Shown: positions 52,145 through 63,958 of the stretch, in pieces
Layout of the letters: each line of letters starts with the position of its first letter
Numbering within the stretch: position 1 is the stretch's first letter
Assembly (NCBI GenBank): GCA_022059125.1
Contig: JAEUWY010000006.1
Span: forward strand, 682,001 to 746,000
From: Corynespora cassiicola
Lineage: Eukaryota; Ascomycota; Dothideomycetes; Pleosporales; Corynesporascaceae
Direction of reading: 5' to 3'
DNA: 64,000 nt
Notes under the pieces: generated by a model
What the model was told of the DNA's origin: nothing
The model's input: only the letters and a program-made list of their open reading frames with translations
Databases searched by the model: none
Position numbers and translations under genes: made by a program

Positions 52145-52390
52145 TCAAAAGGCCCCCTTCACTGGGTGACGAGGGCGACGGGTTGGATGAAGGACAAACC
52201 TCAGGCGGAGAGCGGGGGTTTTAAGCGTCGGGATGTCACGTCACATGACCGCCAAGCGTCTCACATCCTCTGGTCGACTGGTGGTTGCGGCCAGGCCCGT
52301 GCAGGTAAGATTTCCGGTCGTGCAGCTTTTGGCTTCGACACAGCCCTTTGTCAGCTGCAACACCACAAACTCAGCCTGGCAGCGGCGGCA
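52145..52390. promoter_or_regulatory. shared divergent promoter, bZIP gene / uL29m
   Basis: About 250 bp lie between the bZIP frame and the ribosomal protein ATG. On the minus strand it includes a minimal upstream frame, ATG immediately followed by TGA (52246-52241), overlapping a TGACGTGAC element resembling a bZIP/CRE half-site array. Confidence 0.5.
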
Positions 52391-53302
52391 ATGGCGGCCC
52401 TCCCAACCTTTCGCACAATGCGCCGCGGACTGGCGTCGTCGCCGGTTGACGCTGTCCTCTCCATCCTGACGCCTTCAACCCACTGCAGCAAGCGCGCATC
52501 CGTCGCCCGATTTTCGTCCTCGCCGGCGTCTTGGAAGGGGGATAACAACAAGAACCGCGGTGTTTCGATCTTGAGGCATACTGGTCCGCGGCCAAGGCAG
52601 ACTCTGTCCGTTCGGGAGAAGGATTACGAGGCCCAGGAATTGCCCAAGCCGGTCAAGCGCACCGGGAAGCTTCAAGGTGCAGAGGACCATGGCCTCTGGG
52701 ACTTCTTCCAGGACCGGAGACTTCTTACTCCCGTTGAGGAAGCAGCCCATGGTAAAGCACCACCCAGACATATGTGCGAGGAATCGGGGGGCTGATTAGC
52801 ATCACAGGCAGGGCATGGACCATTGGCGAGCTGCGTGAAAGGGATTGGGACGTTCTACACCGCCTATGGTGGGTTTGCGTGAAGGAGCGCAACCGATTGG
52901 CAACGGAAAAACTCGAGATTGACCGCCGAAGGCTTGCATTTGGCACAGAGGAGATTGACGCGAGAGACAAGACAGTACAGAAGACAATGAAGGCCATCTT
53001 AGACACATTGGCCGAGCGAGACCAGGCCTTCCGCGAGGCACAGCAGCTTGCTCGGAATGACCCTGATATCGACTGGGACGGACCCGAAGGGCCTGTGTAT
53101 CAGGAGCCTACGTACGAGGTGAGAAGGCCATTGAGTCGCCGAAAGCCCAACCATGACTGACTTATAGCAACAGGTTGAAGACCAATTCGAGGCGGAAACT
53201 GAGAAAGTGGCAGATGTCAAGGTGGAGGATCAGGCAACGGTGGAATCGCCCAAAGGAACCGCTCCAAGTCGCGAAGGAACCCTGAATCTGAAGGCCTCAT
53301 AA
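52391..53302 (+). CDS. MRPL4: mitochondrial large-subunit ribosomal protein uL29m (MRPL4/MRP-L47)
   Basis: This is a structural protein of the mitochondrial 54S subunit near the exit tunnel. Exons are 52391-52751, 52808-53118 and 53174-53302 (266 aa). The ATG at 52391 is chosen because it starts a classic presequence (TFRTMRRGLASS) with Arg and Ser and no acidic residues; the frame is open further upstream. The conserved uL29m core appears after the first splice: GRAWTIGELRERDWDVLHRLWWVCVKERNRLATE, in two parts, spanning residues about 121-155. A long charged helix follows (DKTVQKTMKAILDTLAERDQA). The third exon is a Glu/Val-rich tail. The last intron has two possible acceptors six bases apart, after 53167 or 53173, which would add Gln-Gln. 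Confidence 0.94.
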
Positions 53303-53866
53303 ACAAAACGCAGAGGTGCAATGCTGCGCCAAACAAGCGGGAGGCCCTGCATTCGCGCCACAACTATACTGGAGCTGGATCGCTGCCAGGGTGGGATGCG
53401 TCTGTATGCCTGGACGGGACTGTGCGGCTGCGCCCGGAATCAGGGCGATTCAACACTGTATTATGCTGTAGACATAGAAAACTGTACTATACTGAAGCCG
53501 CACGGGCGGACTCGAGATCCGAGAGTATGAGGCTCCCTCTGCTATAACCCCCCTTGTTCTGTCAGCCAAGCCGTGCACCTTTTTTTTCCCGAGCGACCTA
53601 CGTCCTGTTTGAGCATTCTAGCGGCCCAAGAGGGCGTGACGAGCAGCGTTCTGAGTTGCTATCCCTGGTGCGGCGTGCATGAAAGGCTCGCGCGCGCCAT
53701 GAGCAAATGGCGAGCCGAGTTGAAAGGGAGCTATCGAGCACCGTACCCCACATCGACGCCAACGCTCACCGCAACACCTCGAACACATCCCACCCACGCC
53801 ACCACCCGCATATTCACCGGCTGAGCTGACCCATTTTCTTACCTCAACTTCCGCTTTATCATCGCC
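53303..53866. other. intergenic, uL29m 3' region and GDI1 promoter
   Basis: About 560 bp between tandem genes. CA- and CT-rich sequence precedes the GDI1 ATG. No gene is visible. Confidence 0.6.
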
Positions 53867-55634
53867 ATGGACGAGATCGCGCCCGAATACGATGTCGTGG
53901 TCCTGGGAACAGGTGGGTGGCTACCCCGCTGGCCAGCCGTCTAGGCGTCTAGAAGCTAATGCTCTCCAGGCCTCACCGAATGCGTCCTTTCAGGGTAACA
54001 CTCGCGACCCGCACGCTCCACGAGCTGTACTGACCTAGCTACAGCGTGCTTAGTGTCAAGGGCAAGAAGGTCCTCCACATCGACCGCAACGACCACTATG
54101 GAGGGTGAGTACATCGCCATACCCGTGAAGCGATAGCGGAGCTCACACATCTCAGCGAGGCAGCTTCGGTCAACATTGAGACGGTACGTCCGGCAAACCT
54201 TGAGTGCAGGATCGTGGATTAACAAGCGCAGCTCTTCAAGAAGTACGGCAACACTGCCGGCGAGCCTTGGAAGAAGTATGGCCGCGTCAACGACTGGAAC
54301 ATTGACCTTGTTCCCAAGCTCCTCATGGCCAACGGCGAGTTGACCAATATCCTTGTCTCCACCGACGTCACGCGATATCTCGAATTCAAGCAGATTGCTG
54401 GCAGCTATGTGCAGCAGGGCAGCGGTTCCAAGGCGACCGTGGCAAAGGTGCCCTCCGACGCAGGCGAGGCTCTTCGGTCACCCCTGATGGGCATTTTCGA
54501 GAAGCGCAGGGCTCGCAACTTTTTGGAGTGGGTTGGCTCATATAAGGAGGACGACCCGGCTTCCCACAAAGGTTAGTGCACCATGATATACTCTAGGTTA
54601 TCAAAAGCACAAGTTAACATGAACGATAGGACTCGACGTGAAGACCTGCACCATGAAGGATGTGTATGACAAGTTTGGCCTGGAGGCCACTACCCGGGAC
54701 TTCATCGGGCACTCAATGGCGCTCTACCAGACCGACGACTACATCACCCAGGCAGGCACCGCCAATGATGCCATCGAGCGTATCCGTCTGTATGTCAACT
54801 CCATGGCACGCTACGGAAAGTCCCCTTACATCTACCCTCTGTACGGTTTGGGTGAGCTTCCTCAGGGCTTTGCCCGCCTTTCCGCCATCTACGGCGGTAC
54901 CTACATGCTGAACACCGACGTTGATGAGTTCCTTTACGACGGCGGTAAAGTAGTTGGCATCAAGGCGACGATGAAGGAGAAGGGTGACGATGGTCCCGGC
55001 ATGAAGTTCGAGACCAAGGCGAAGAAGATCCTTGCGGACCCATCTTATTTCCCCGATAAGGCACGCGTCACTGGACACCTCCTCAAGGCCATTTGCATTC
55101 TCAACCACCCCATCCCCAGCACAGAGAACAGCGATTCCCTGCAGCTCATCATTCCCCAGTCCCAAGTCGGCCGAAAGCACGGTTCGTATTCGTACCCTAA
55201 CCCGCAGCAAGAAGCGTTGGTTAACAATAGAGGTAGATATCTACATCGCAGTCGTATCGTCTGCCCACAACGTTTGCCCCAAGGGCTACTACATCGCCAT
55301 CGTGTCCACCATCGCCGAGGGCGATAGCAACCACCACCTCGAGCTCCAGCCCGGTCTCGACCGTCTTGGAAAGATTGAGGAACAGTTTATGGGTGCTCCC
55401 ATTCCCCTCTACGAGCCCCTCGAGAGCGGCACCAATGACAGCATCTTTCTCTCCAAGAGCTACGACGCTACCAGCCACTTCGAGACCACCACTGGTATGT
55501 AACATGGAAATGCATGATTTGCGCAAACACTAATATTCGCAGATGACATCAAGGACATCTACCGCCGTGCTGAGGGCGAGGAGTTGGTTGTGGAGGGTCT
55601 CAGGGAGGGCCAGAACTTCAACGTTGAGCAGTAA
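53867..55634 (+). CDS. GDI1: Rab GDP-dissociation inhibitor
   Basis: GDI extracts prenylated GDP-bound Rab/Ypt GTPases from membranes and recycles them in the cytosol. I model eight exons: 53867-53912, 53970-53994, 54045-54104, 54156-54183, 54232-54571, 54630-55181, 55237-55494 and 55543-55634 (466 aa, divisible by three). The N-terminal dinucleotide-fold motif is assembled over four exons: EYDVVVLGTGLTECVLSG, then VLHIDRNDHYGGEAAS. Later motifs include RYLEFKQIAGSYV, TMKDVYDKFGLEATTRDFIG and YGLGELPQGFARLSAIYGGT, each in sequence. SSAHNVCPKGYYIAIVSTI is also present. Exon 7 has two acceptors six bases apart; the one at 55236 gives the canonical HDIYIA, the other adds Glu-Val. Confidence 0.95.
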
Positions 55635-56045
55635 TTGTGGTCCGCGATGGGAAGAGACTCGATATCACTTTTGGTAATTGGGATAGGGGCAAGAGCAACT
55701 GGATTTTTATAGCGAATGATACGATACATGCATCCAATATCACATGAGAGAAATCAAGAAGTTCATACCTAATACAAGCCCGTCATCCCATCCAGTGGAG
55801 CCCTGGAGTTCGCGTTCAAGGTTGTCTTGGTAATCCCAGTGTTCACCACAGCCGCCACCTCCGGCCCTGCCTCCGATGTTTGCGCTAGTCCATATAGGGA
55901 AAGGCGCATACAGGAGCCACGAGGAGCCGTGGAGCGGGCACCCCTTTAGACAGCTGCGTGGTAGTCGGTCCATTGGGGTACTTCACTGCGCCAAAAACGT
56001 CGTGCTCGCTGTCTCTGCGAGACCTCCGTTCCTTACACCTCCATC
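55635..56045. other. intergenic, GDI1 3' region and MCD4 promoter
   Basis: About 410 bp between tandem genes. I see no gene. Confidence 0.6.
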
Positions 56046-59000
56046 ATGGCGCAAATCGGGCGCAAACGCTTCCTCTTCATTGCGGTGGTCTTCCACCTCT
56101 TTTACATCTACAGGTGGGACATCCCACTCGCCGAAGCAAAGCGCAACTGACAGCGTTTAGTATTTTCTCAATTTACTTTGTGAGCCCTATCGTTCATGGC
56201 ATGCGAGCGCATCATGTTGAGACACACGATGCTCCTGCAAAGAGATTAGTTCTCTTTGTTGGTTAGTGGGCAAACAACCATCTGAAGCATTCATGGACTT
56301 ACAACAGTTCCAGGCGACGGTCTACGCGCCGACAAGGCCTTTCAATCTTTTCCAGATCCCTCGCCTGAAAACCAGGATTCCGAAGACGCGAAAGTTCCTC
56401 GTCCGCTTGCCCCGTACCTCCGATCGCGTGTTCTCGAACATGGCACCTTTGGCGTTTCCCATACCCGTGTCCCTACCGAATCGCGTCCCGGACATGTTGC
56501 GCTCATTGCCGGTCTGTACGAAGATGTGTCTGCCGTCACAACTGGGTGGAAGTTGAACCCCGTGAACTTCGACAGCGTGTTCAACCGGAGCCAGCATACG
56601 TGGAGCTGGGGAAGCCCAGATATTCTGCCCATGTTTGAGCAGGGCGCAGTCCCCGGAAGGGTTGATGCGGACATGTACAGCCCCGAAATGGAAGACTATT
56701 CCAAGGATGCATTGGAACTGGACCTCTGGGTGTTTGAAAGAGTCAAGAAACTATTCCAAGATGCGAAGACTAATGCCACTTTGGATGCGGAACTGCGCAA
56801 GGAACAGAATGTCTTTTTCCTGCACCTCCTCGGTCTGGATATGACTGGCCACTCCTACCGCCCGTACTCCAAACAGTATCTGCATAACATTAAGATTGTG
56901 GACCAGGGTGTCAAAGAGATCACGGAGTTGATCGAAGACTTCTACGCAGATGACAAGACGGCGTTCGTTTTCACGGCAGACCACGGAATGAGCGATTGGG
57001 GAAGTCACGGCGATGGCCACCCGGACAACACACGAACACCATTGGTCGTCTGGGGTGCTGGCGTTGCCGCTCCAGTCGTGAACGTGTCGGGAGTAGCTCA
57101 AGGCCATGAGGACGGTTTCTCCTCCGACTGGGGCTTGGAACAGATCCAGCGCCATGATGTTGCTCAAGCCGACATTGCGGCGCTTATGGCATACCTTGTA
57201 GGTTTGGCGTTCCCTACCAATTCAGTGGGTGAGCTCCCACTGTCCTACTTGGACACAGATCAAAAGTCCAAGGCGGAAGCCCTTTTGGTCAATGCCAAAG
57301 AAATACTGGAAATGTATCATGTCAAAGAAGACTGGAAAAAGTCCAAGGAGCTCCGTTATAAGCCATTCGCTGGATTTGGCGATGAGACACACTCCGTCGA
57401 TTATCGCATTGCCCAGATTCAGGAATCTATCGATAAAGGAAATGCAGAAGACGCTATACGCCAGTCCAAAGAGCTCATTCAACTTGGCCTCCAAGGCCTC
57501 AGATACCTTCAAACCTACGATTGGATGTTCCTCCGTACGCTAGTGACAGCTGGCTATATCGGCTGGATTGTCTTCGCCATCTCAACAGTTATTGACCTCC
57601 ATGTCCTGCACGGCGAGTCCGAGACGCTCCGGAGTATGCCCAGCATGGCTGTGTTTTCATCCGCACTTGTCGTACTGTATTCTGCGTTGTTTATGCAAGA
57701 AGCGCCATTGATCTACTATGCGTATGCTTTCTTCCCCGTCATGTTCTGGGAGGAGGTATGGGCGCGCCGACCTGCCTTGACTAAGGGATGCACGGTGCTC
57801 TTCAGTCAAGTGTCTTCCCGAGTAGACATGGTCAAACTGGCGTTGTCGACTCTGGGGTTCTTTGGGTTGTTGGAGGCACTGGTAGGTCTTTCTCGCTTTG
57901 CATCACCGGTCTATGTCCTGATCTGCCTCTAGGTCCAAAGTTACTTTCACAGGGAAATATTTTCAGTGTGCTACCTCATTGCAGCGAGCTGGCCGGCCTT
58001 CTATGGTTCTGAATTCATGAAAAAGAATCTGCCCAGTGCGTGTCTATGGATAGTATCCTGCCTGGCCATGAGCGTCTTCACTCTGCTGCCAGCGAACAAG
58101 TCAGACAACATTACCCTCATGTAAGTGGACCCTTATGCGCCCATGTACGTTGCTGATGATTGTAAAAAGTCTGCTTGGCGGTGGGTTGATGTTCAGCGTC
58201 GGTGCGCTCTATCTTTTTTTCGAAAAAAAAATTCTGGCCAGCACATCTCCCAAAGACGAGGCGTCAAGGGTAGAAGTGGATGGACTGTCACGGGTCATTA
58301 TGGGAGTACAGGCAAGTACCACGGTTTCCAAATAGAGTTTGGTCGTTAACAGCATGCAGCTCGGCCTGGTCGCTTTGGCCATGGTTGTGACCAGATCCAG
58401 TGTGTGGTACGTCCAAGCGAAAGCCGGTTTGCCAATGGGTACCAAATACGTTGGATGGTTCACCTTCGGTACGTTGCCGATTCGTGCAGCGTTAGACATG
58501 TGACTAACCTCTATAGTGGCTTCCTTCGTTGTGCCCATGGCATATGGTTTGCGACCGAATCACAACTACATTCACCGCCTCATGGTCATCTTCCTCCAGT
58601 TCGCGCCAACCTTCATCATCCTGACGATCTCGTACGAGGGGCTGTTCTATGTTGCATTTTGCGCCTGTCTCTTCAGTTGGATCAGTCTAGAGCACCGCAT
58701 TTACCTTCACCAGAGAGAGGCCCCAGCTCAGGCGGCTTCCCCGGCCAACCCACTGAAGCCGGCAGTGGTAGCGGCGGCAGAACGAATCACGGCTCTACAA
58801 AACGGCGAGTACCGGGCGCTTACACTTGCCGATGCTCGGATCGCCCTCTTCTTCTTTTTCCTTCTCCAGTCAGCCTTCTTCAGCACGGGCAACATTGCAT
58901 CCATTTCCTCCTTCTCCCTGGATGCCGTCTCGCGGCTCATTCCCGTGTTTGACCCCTTCTCCCAGGGAGCGCTCCTCATCATCAAGATCATGGTGCCGTT

Positions 59001-59325
59001 TGCAGCGCTGAGCGCCAACTTTGGGATCCTGAACCGGCGACTGGGGGTGGCGCCGTCGGCGCTCTTCATGGTGGTGATGGCGGTCAGCGATGTCATGACT
59101 CTGAGTTTCTTCTACATGGTCAAGGACGAGGGCAGCTGGCTGGACATTGGGACGACCATCTCGCACTTTGTCATTGCAAGCTTGCTGGGCATCTTCGTAG
59201 CAGGGTTGGAGCTGGTGAGCCAGTGGATAGTGGGAGAGGTGACGTTCAAGGAGAGCGAGAGGGCGAGTGAGGCGAGTGAGGCGGCGACGCGGGCAAATGG
59301 GAGCTCCAACGGGCACGCAAAATGA
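56046..59325 (+). CDS. MCD4: GPI ethanolamine phosphate transferase 1
   Basis: Mcd4 (PIG-N) transfers phosphoethanolamine to the first mannose of GPI precursors in the ER membrane. Exons are 56046-56113, 56161-56261, 56314-57881, 57933-58120, 58170-58311, 58360-58468 and 58517-59325 (994 aa). An N-terminal membrane anchor (FLFIAVVFHLFYIYSIF) precedes the lumenal alkaline-phosphatase-type domain. GDGLRADKAFQSFPDPSP begins at residue 57. The nucleophile region is THTRVPTESRPGHVAL without its first T (SHTRVPTESRPGHVAL). Metal ligands are in FTADHGMSDWGSHGDGHP. From about residue 450 there are many hydrophobic helices (Mcd4 C-terminal domain). The fifth intron, 58312-58359, uses a GC donor (CAG|GCAAGT) and the acceptor GCATGCAG. 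The frame is continuous through all seven exons. Confidence 0.95.
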
Positions 59326-60101
59326 TTAGCTAGTGGTTAGCAGGCATACGACGCAGCATGTAGCGCGTAGATGGCGGCATCAAGGGCACAGTGAACATGG
59401 ACCCTGCGCAGTGATGGGCGGCGTCAACAAGGAGAGGCACGACGTGACACACGAGTCGACGGATGGCGCGTCCTGCAGCAGCGGGCGGCGCGCTGCATGG
59501 AAGGAAGTGGGCGCCGGGTGGTCTTGCGGCAAGCGACGGGCTCGCTGGCGCGGCCCCGAGGTGATATCGGACGAGACGCTCGAAGGAGCGTGGGCATGTG
59601 GATAGGCATGGACGGGCGAGGGCCAGGCGCGGGCATGTGGAGGAGGCTGGAGTCGTGGCGCCCTGCCTGGGGACGCGCTTGGGCGCGGCCGTCGGCACGG
59701 GCTCCGGCCCTCATGACGTTCGCCGGCTGCCGGACTCAGGCCTCGAGGGGCACGACACCACCTCACGGCGCAATCGCTGCAGCGCCCAACTCGTCCTTTT
59801 ACCTTTCGACTACCGCGCCCGCCCGTCCGCCGTCTGTGCCACTCCGGGCCTCCTGCTTGTACCTGTATCACCCTGGGCCGCTTTTGTTTTTCTGGAACCG
59901 CCGCCAGCGATCGCTCCCAACCTCCCCAATTCCATCCCCCCAAGCCATCGAATTATTTACCACTAAACTGCCCGTGAATCCCGCTGGTCCAGCCTCCACC
60001 CCAACCGTTGCCTCCTGAAGCCTAATCTCGGACCCCCAGACATTCCACTTATAATTCTGTCGCTCTTTCTCCCGCCTCCTGCGTTCCCTTCTTTCCTCAG
60101 A
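59326..60101. other. intergenic GC-rich region
   Basis: About 780 bp. Overlapping low-complexity open frames occur on both strands with no recognisable product. It should hold the MCD4 3' UTR and the promoter of the next gene, whose leader (59.8-60.1 kb) is pyrimidine-rich. Confidence 0.55.
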
Positions 60102-61173
60102 ATGTTCTTCAAACGCCGCTCTCGTCAAAACAGCTACATTGAGGAAACACCGCGCTCCCAATCCTACGACGACTACGAGAAACGCCCCGAGTCCAGCCGC
60201 AAGGACCAGCCTCTTGCATCCCCCACTGACGAGCAAGAAATGTTTTCGCGACCCCAGCAGCCCCAGGACGCCTTTCCGCGCGGTCACAATGCCATGCCCA
60301 ACGGCGGCGGCGGCGGCGGCGGCGGCGGCCACAACGCGATGCCCACCATGGGCGGCCCTCCTCCCATGCAAAGCCTCAAGCCCGAGCCAATGCCCGACCT
60401 GTTGACCCAGGCCTTCAATCAGGCCGTGCGCCCTTACACGGAGAAGATTGAGCAGCTCGAGAGCCAGCTGGCTGACCTGCAGGCCTGGGTCGAGCAGCTC
60501 GAGCAGCAGCGCGCCGAAGTGCACGGCTGGATCGACAAGCGCGGTCTGCGCCCAGGTATGTGCAAAACAAATTCTTTCTTCTAGACGCTCTTGCTGACCC
60601 CGCACAGATGTTCCCCCCTCAATTGCGAAGATCATGGACACGACTACGCCTGACGCCGCCGTCACGCTCAATGCCCAGCTGGACCGCAAGATCACCATTG
60701 TCAACTTCGATCTCCACCGCCTCCAGGACGACCTCAATGACTCCATTTCGTCAGCCCATTTCGCCTCGGCTATGCTCAAATTTCTGCCCGACATCCAGCG
60801 ACTTTCCTTGCTTCCCGCCGGACCCCGCCACGCTTTTGATCTAGTGCTCAAGCTTGGCGGCAACCTCAACTCCCACGGCGGTCTGGACAGCAGCGACGCC
60901 GAGGATATCAACGCGCGCCGGGACTTTTACGGCAGGCTTGACGCCGCCATGGTCGACGTTGTTAGCCGGAGGTTCGGCGAGGGCGAGGATTGGAACGTCC
61001 AGCGGGAGATTAAGCGCATCGAGAAGACGGCCACCTACCTGAGGACCTTTGGCATTGAGCCGTACTTCCCTCAGACCCTGGATCTTATGAGGAGGGAGAT
61101 GGACTTTAGGTCTGGCCCGCCGCAGGGCAATGGTGTGCCGACTGAGCAGGGAACTCCGCCTCGGTATCACTAA
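60102..61173 (+). CDS. uncharacterised coiled-coil protein
   Basis: I do not recognise a named family. Exons are 60102-60555 and 60608-61173 (339 aa); the join CCA G|AT GTT restores RPDVPPSIAKIMD. Residues 1-65 are polar and charged (FFKRRSRQNSYIEETPR). A run of nine glycines follows near residue 68-76, encoded by GGC repeats. Residues about 105-150 form a clear coiled coil with heptad leucines (EKIEQLESQLADLQAWVEQLEQ). The C-terminal half is mostly helical and charged (LNDSISSAHFASAMLKFL, DINARRDFYGRLDAAM, NVQREIKRIEKTATYL) and looks conserved in character. No membrane segment or signal is seen. Good splice signals and C-ending codon use support a real gene. Confidence 0.75.
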
Positions 61174-62134
61174 TTTGAAAACACACTCAAGGTGTATGCT
61201 AAACAGAGTTAGCCCTCGACAACGATCGGTCACATTTGTTTGAACCCCGGCGTCGCGGCCAGTGCCATCTTCGAGGCGTAGACGAGTGCACCTGTCGATC
61301 TCGACCATCGTTGATGTCGCTTGCCTTCTAGCCGAGCACTCCTACGCATGCCTAGGCCCCTTTTCAACTACACCAGCTTTTCCTTTTCCTGAACTTTTTT
61401 TATTGGCCCGTCAATACTTCATTTGGGCTGCGTTGCGCGTTCTCGGGCACCCTAATCTGAACAATCCTCATGGGGGCGCAAACGCGATATGACTGTAATT
61501 AATACCACGATACGAATCTCTTTTTTGCATCTGAATGGATCCAGCGATACACGGGGGAATGAGGAGGATGGATTGGGTTGGATTCTCTGCGGAGCCATGG
61601 AGCATGGAGCACGGCGTTGGTCGGTTCGCATGCTGGGAAGTGCCGGATGGATTTGCGTCTGTAACCTTTACAGAAGGGTGCGGTAGTACAAGACTTAAAC
61701 TGAATGCCATACAACGAACAGGTACATTTGAACATGCCGACCATTTGTCTGCTGGAATGTGCCATTGGCTGGCTAGGTGGCAGTATTCATGTGAGAATTC
61801 CTATGTAGAGCTCATGGCGATCGGCACTCGCCCTCGTAACGTGAAATAGGATCTGCCAAAAACAAGCCCGCGTTGCAATTCATTGCACATGGTGTAGATG
61901 TATAGGAATAAGATCGTTTCATCGACTATTGCCCATGGCGCCTTGTTTTCCGCGGCGGTCCTTGACATGTTGGAAGCAGCCATACATGGGTATTCTCCAC
62001 ACCAAAGCCCAATTATAGTTAACCTTAAGCTCAGTCCTCACATTTGTACTCAACCAGGGTCTAGGCCATTCATCCCCTAGATCCAAACCCGTCGCACAGA
62101 GTCCTATCAACCGGTACCGCAGCACCCCACCTCC
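61174..62134. other. intergenic, convergent 3' ends
   Basis: About 960 bp between two converging genes. No gene is supported; AT content is higher than in the flanking coding DNA. Confidence 0.55.
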
Positions 62135-62970
62135 CTAAATCCGCCCCGCCCTCCCCTGCACCTCAAACAAATTCCCATCCGGATCCGCCACCAAGATGAA
62201 CTCGCCAAACCCAATGGCCCGCATACCCGGCAGCCCCTCTATAAAGTCGTTCTGCGCCTGCTCGTCGCCCAGGTCCGGGATCCCCCACGCCCCCGCAAAG
62301 ATGCGGTTCTCCTCGCGCTCGGGCGAGAAGTCGATGGCGCCCTGGCGCTTGATGGTGCGGACGCCGAGGCGGTCGAAGCGCGCTTGGGCGGCGGAGAGGG
62401 AGTCGACGATGAGTCCCATGTGCGAGAAGGTGAGGTGGGGGGTGGATTGGGGTGTATATCTGCGGGTAGGGTGGCGCTGGGGGAATGGAGGGGTTAGCGT
62501 GATGGTTTTTTTTTTAAGAATTTTGCGAAGGGGAGGGGGTGGGCTGGAAAGAAAAGTCCAAGTGTGCTTACGCTGTAGTGCTGAAACTCCATCAGCCCGG
62601 CCATGTTGTTCTTGTCTCGTATCATCTCGGCGCCGGACTGGAATCCCGTGCCGTTGCGCCCGCCCTGCGAGTGGCCCATATACATGATCGAGTACGTTTC
62701 TGAGACATGGATCGTGAAGATGTGGCGCATGCCCAGGACGGTCGAGTACCACTCGCGCGTTGCCGTTAGGTTGGAGGAGAGGAGGCTTACGTGGTTGACA
62801 AAGTAGCCCTTGGTTGCAGGGTCGGCTGGGGGGTCGTCGCCGGGGATAAATTTGAAGGGAAATGTACGATTCTCGTGGTTTATATCTTTCTGGAAATTGT
62901 CTAGCTGGGCATAGTTGCAAGCGAGGGCAATGGTGGGAAGAAGGAGGGTAGTGAATATTGAGAAGTGCAT
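62135..62970 (-). CDS. glyoxalase I-like VOC protein with signal peptide
   Basis: This is a vicinal-oxygen-chelate protein related to lactoylglutathione lyase. Exons are 62970-62572 and 62476-62135 (246 aa) with a 95-nt intron. The ATG at 62970 is chosen because it directly starts a signal peptide (MHFSIFTTLLLPTIALAC); another ATG lies eight codons upstream. The VOC layout is clear: VNHVSLLSSNLTATREWYSTVLG, in two blocks (first ligand His), a central LMEFQHYS (ligand Glu), FSHMGLIVDSL (second His) and ADPDGNLFEVQG (final Glu). All four glyoxalase-I-type metal ligands are therefore present. Canonical glyoxalase I is cytosolic, so a secretory signal is unusual; secreted glyoxalase/VOC relatives are known in filamentous fungi. 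Substrate unknown. Two NxS/T sites (NRT, NLT) near the N-terminus fit a secreted glycoprotein. Confidence 0.85.
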
Positions 62971-63958
62971 CTTGGATATTAGGGATAGTTCCAAACTCTT
63001 GATGTCTCGGCTCTACTTATTTGGAGGCATATACAAAGCTTGCAGAGTTGATGCTGCGTATTTTTGCTACTGCTGTTATTTTGCGCCTCAGAAAAAGCAG
63101 GTAGTGGTGTACACATACTATTCGGGTGCCTTGGTGGTTTATATGGCCACGGACCCATGTCTGGGTTTACGCCATTGAAGCTCTCAGCCCTTATACCTTC
63201 TCAGTCTCTAGTGTCTTGTTGATCTTCTATTAGATCCTAGCTGTGGCGGGCCTGATGGCAGTTGCGTGCGTAAGACAAAAGAAACGTAACCAAATACAAA
63301 TCAATCATGCCTAGGCACACTTTCATTGAGATGAAGGGACATAATTAGCCCGATAGCAAAGCCTCTTTTGGAGAAAGATTTCTTTATCATATGGTGATCC
63401 AATGACGTTGGAGATGTTTTCACTAATTGATGTTGTACCTTACGGCCGTAGCGGCTCAGAAAAATGGCAGATAGGCTTACTTAATGATGTGTACTACCCG
63501 CTGCTTACGAACCACATGCAACTGATTATGACACCTTCCTGTGAACTTGATTTCTGTTTCCTATCTTTAGTGTGCTTCCTCTCTCGAATGGACAGTGCCA
63601 GAGAACCCAACCGTGTAACTGATTCGAAGGGTCCAAAAATGCGCCCTAAGGCTGTGAGCTTAAAAATCCAACTGCGCATCTAATACGCCCTTCAGATAAA
63701 TAAACTGGCTGTTTATCGACTGATTCATCGAAGTCAACTTGGAGGATACTATGCGTTTAGAACTAAAAAGACGCAGAGGTTAAATTCACGTAAAGCACGG
63801 GCACATTTTCTTATTACCTCGCCACCTTAACGTGTTTAAACACCACAAGGCCCCGTGGATTCGTAGAAAGAATATACTCCATCTAAAACTATATACATCT
63901 TAAGAATAATTATTCAACTAGAAAAATACGACCAACCCCCTTATCACTACAAATCAAC
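62971..63958. other. AT-rich intergenic region at window end
   Basis: About 990 bp, becoming AT-rich toward the end. The left part is the promoter of the minus-strand glyoxalase-like gene. No other gene is supported. Confidence 0.5.
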
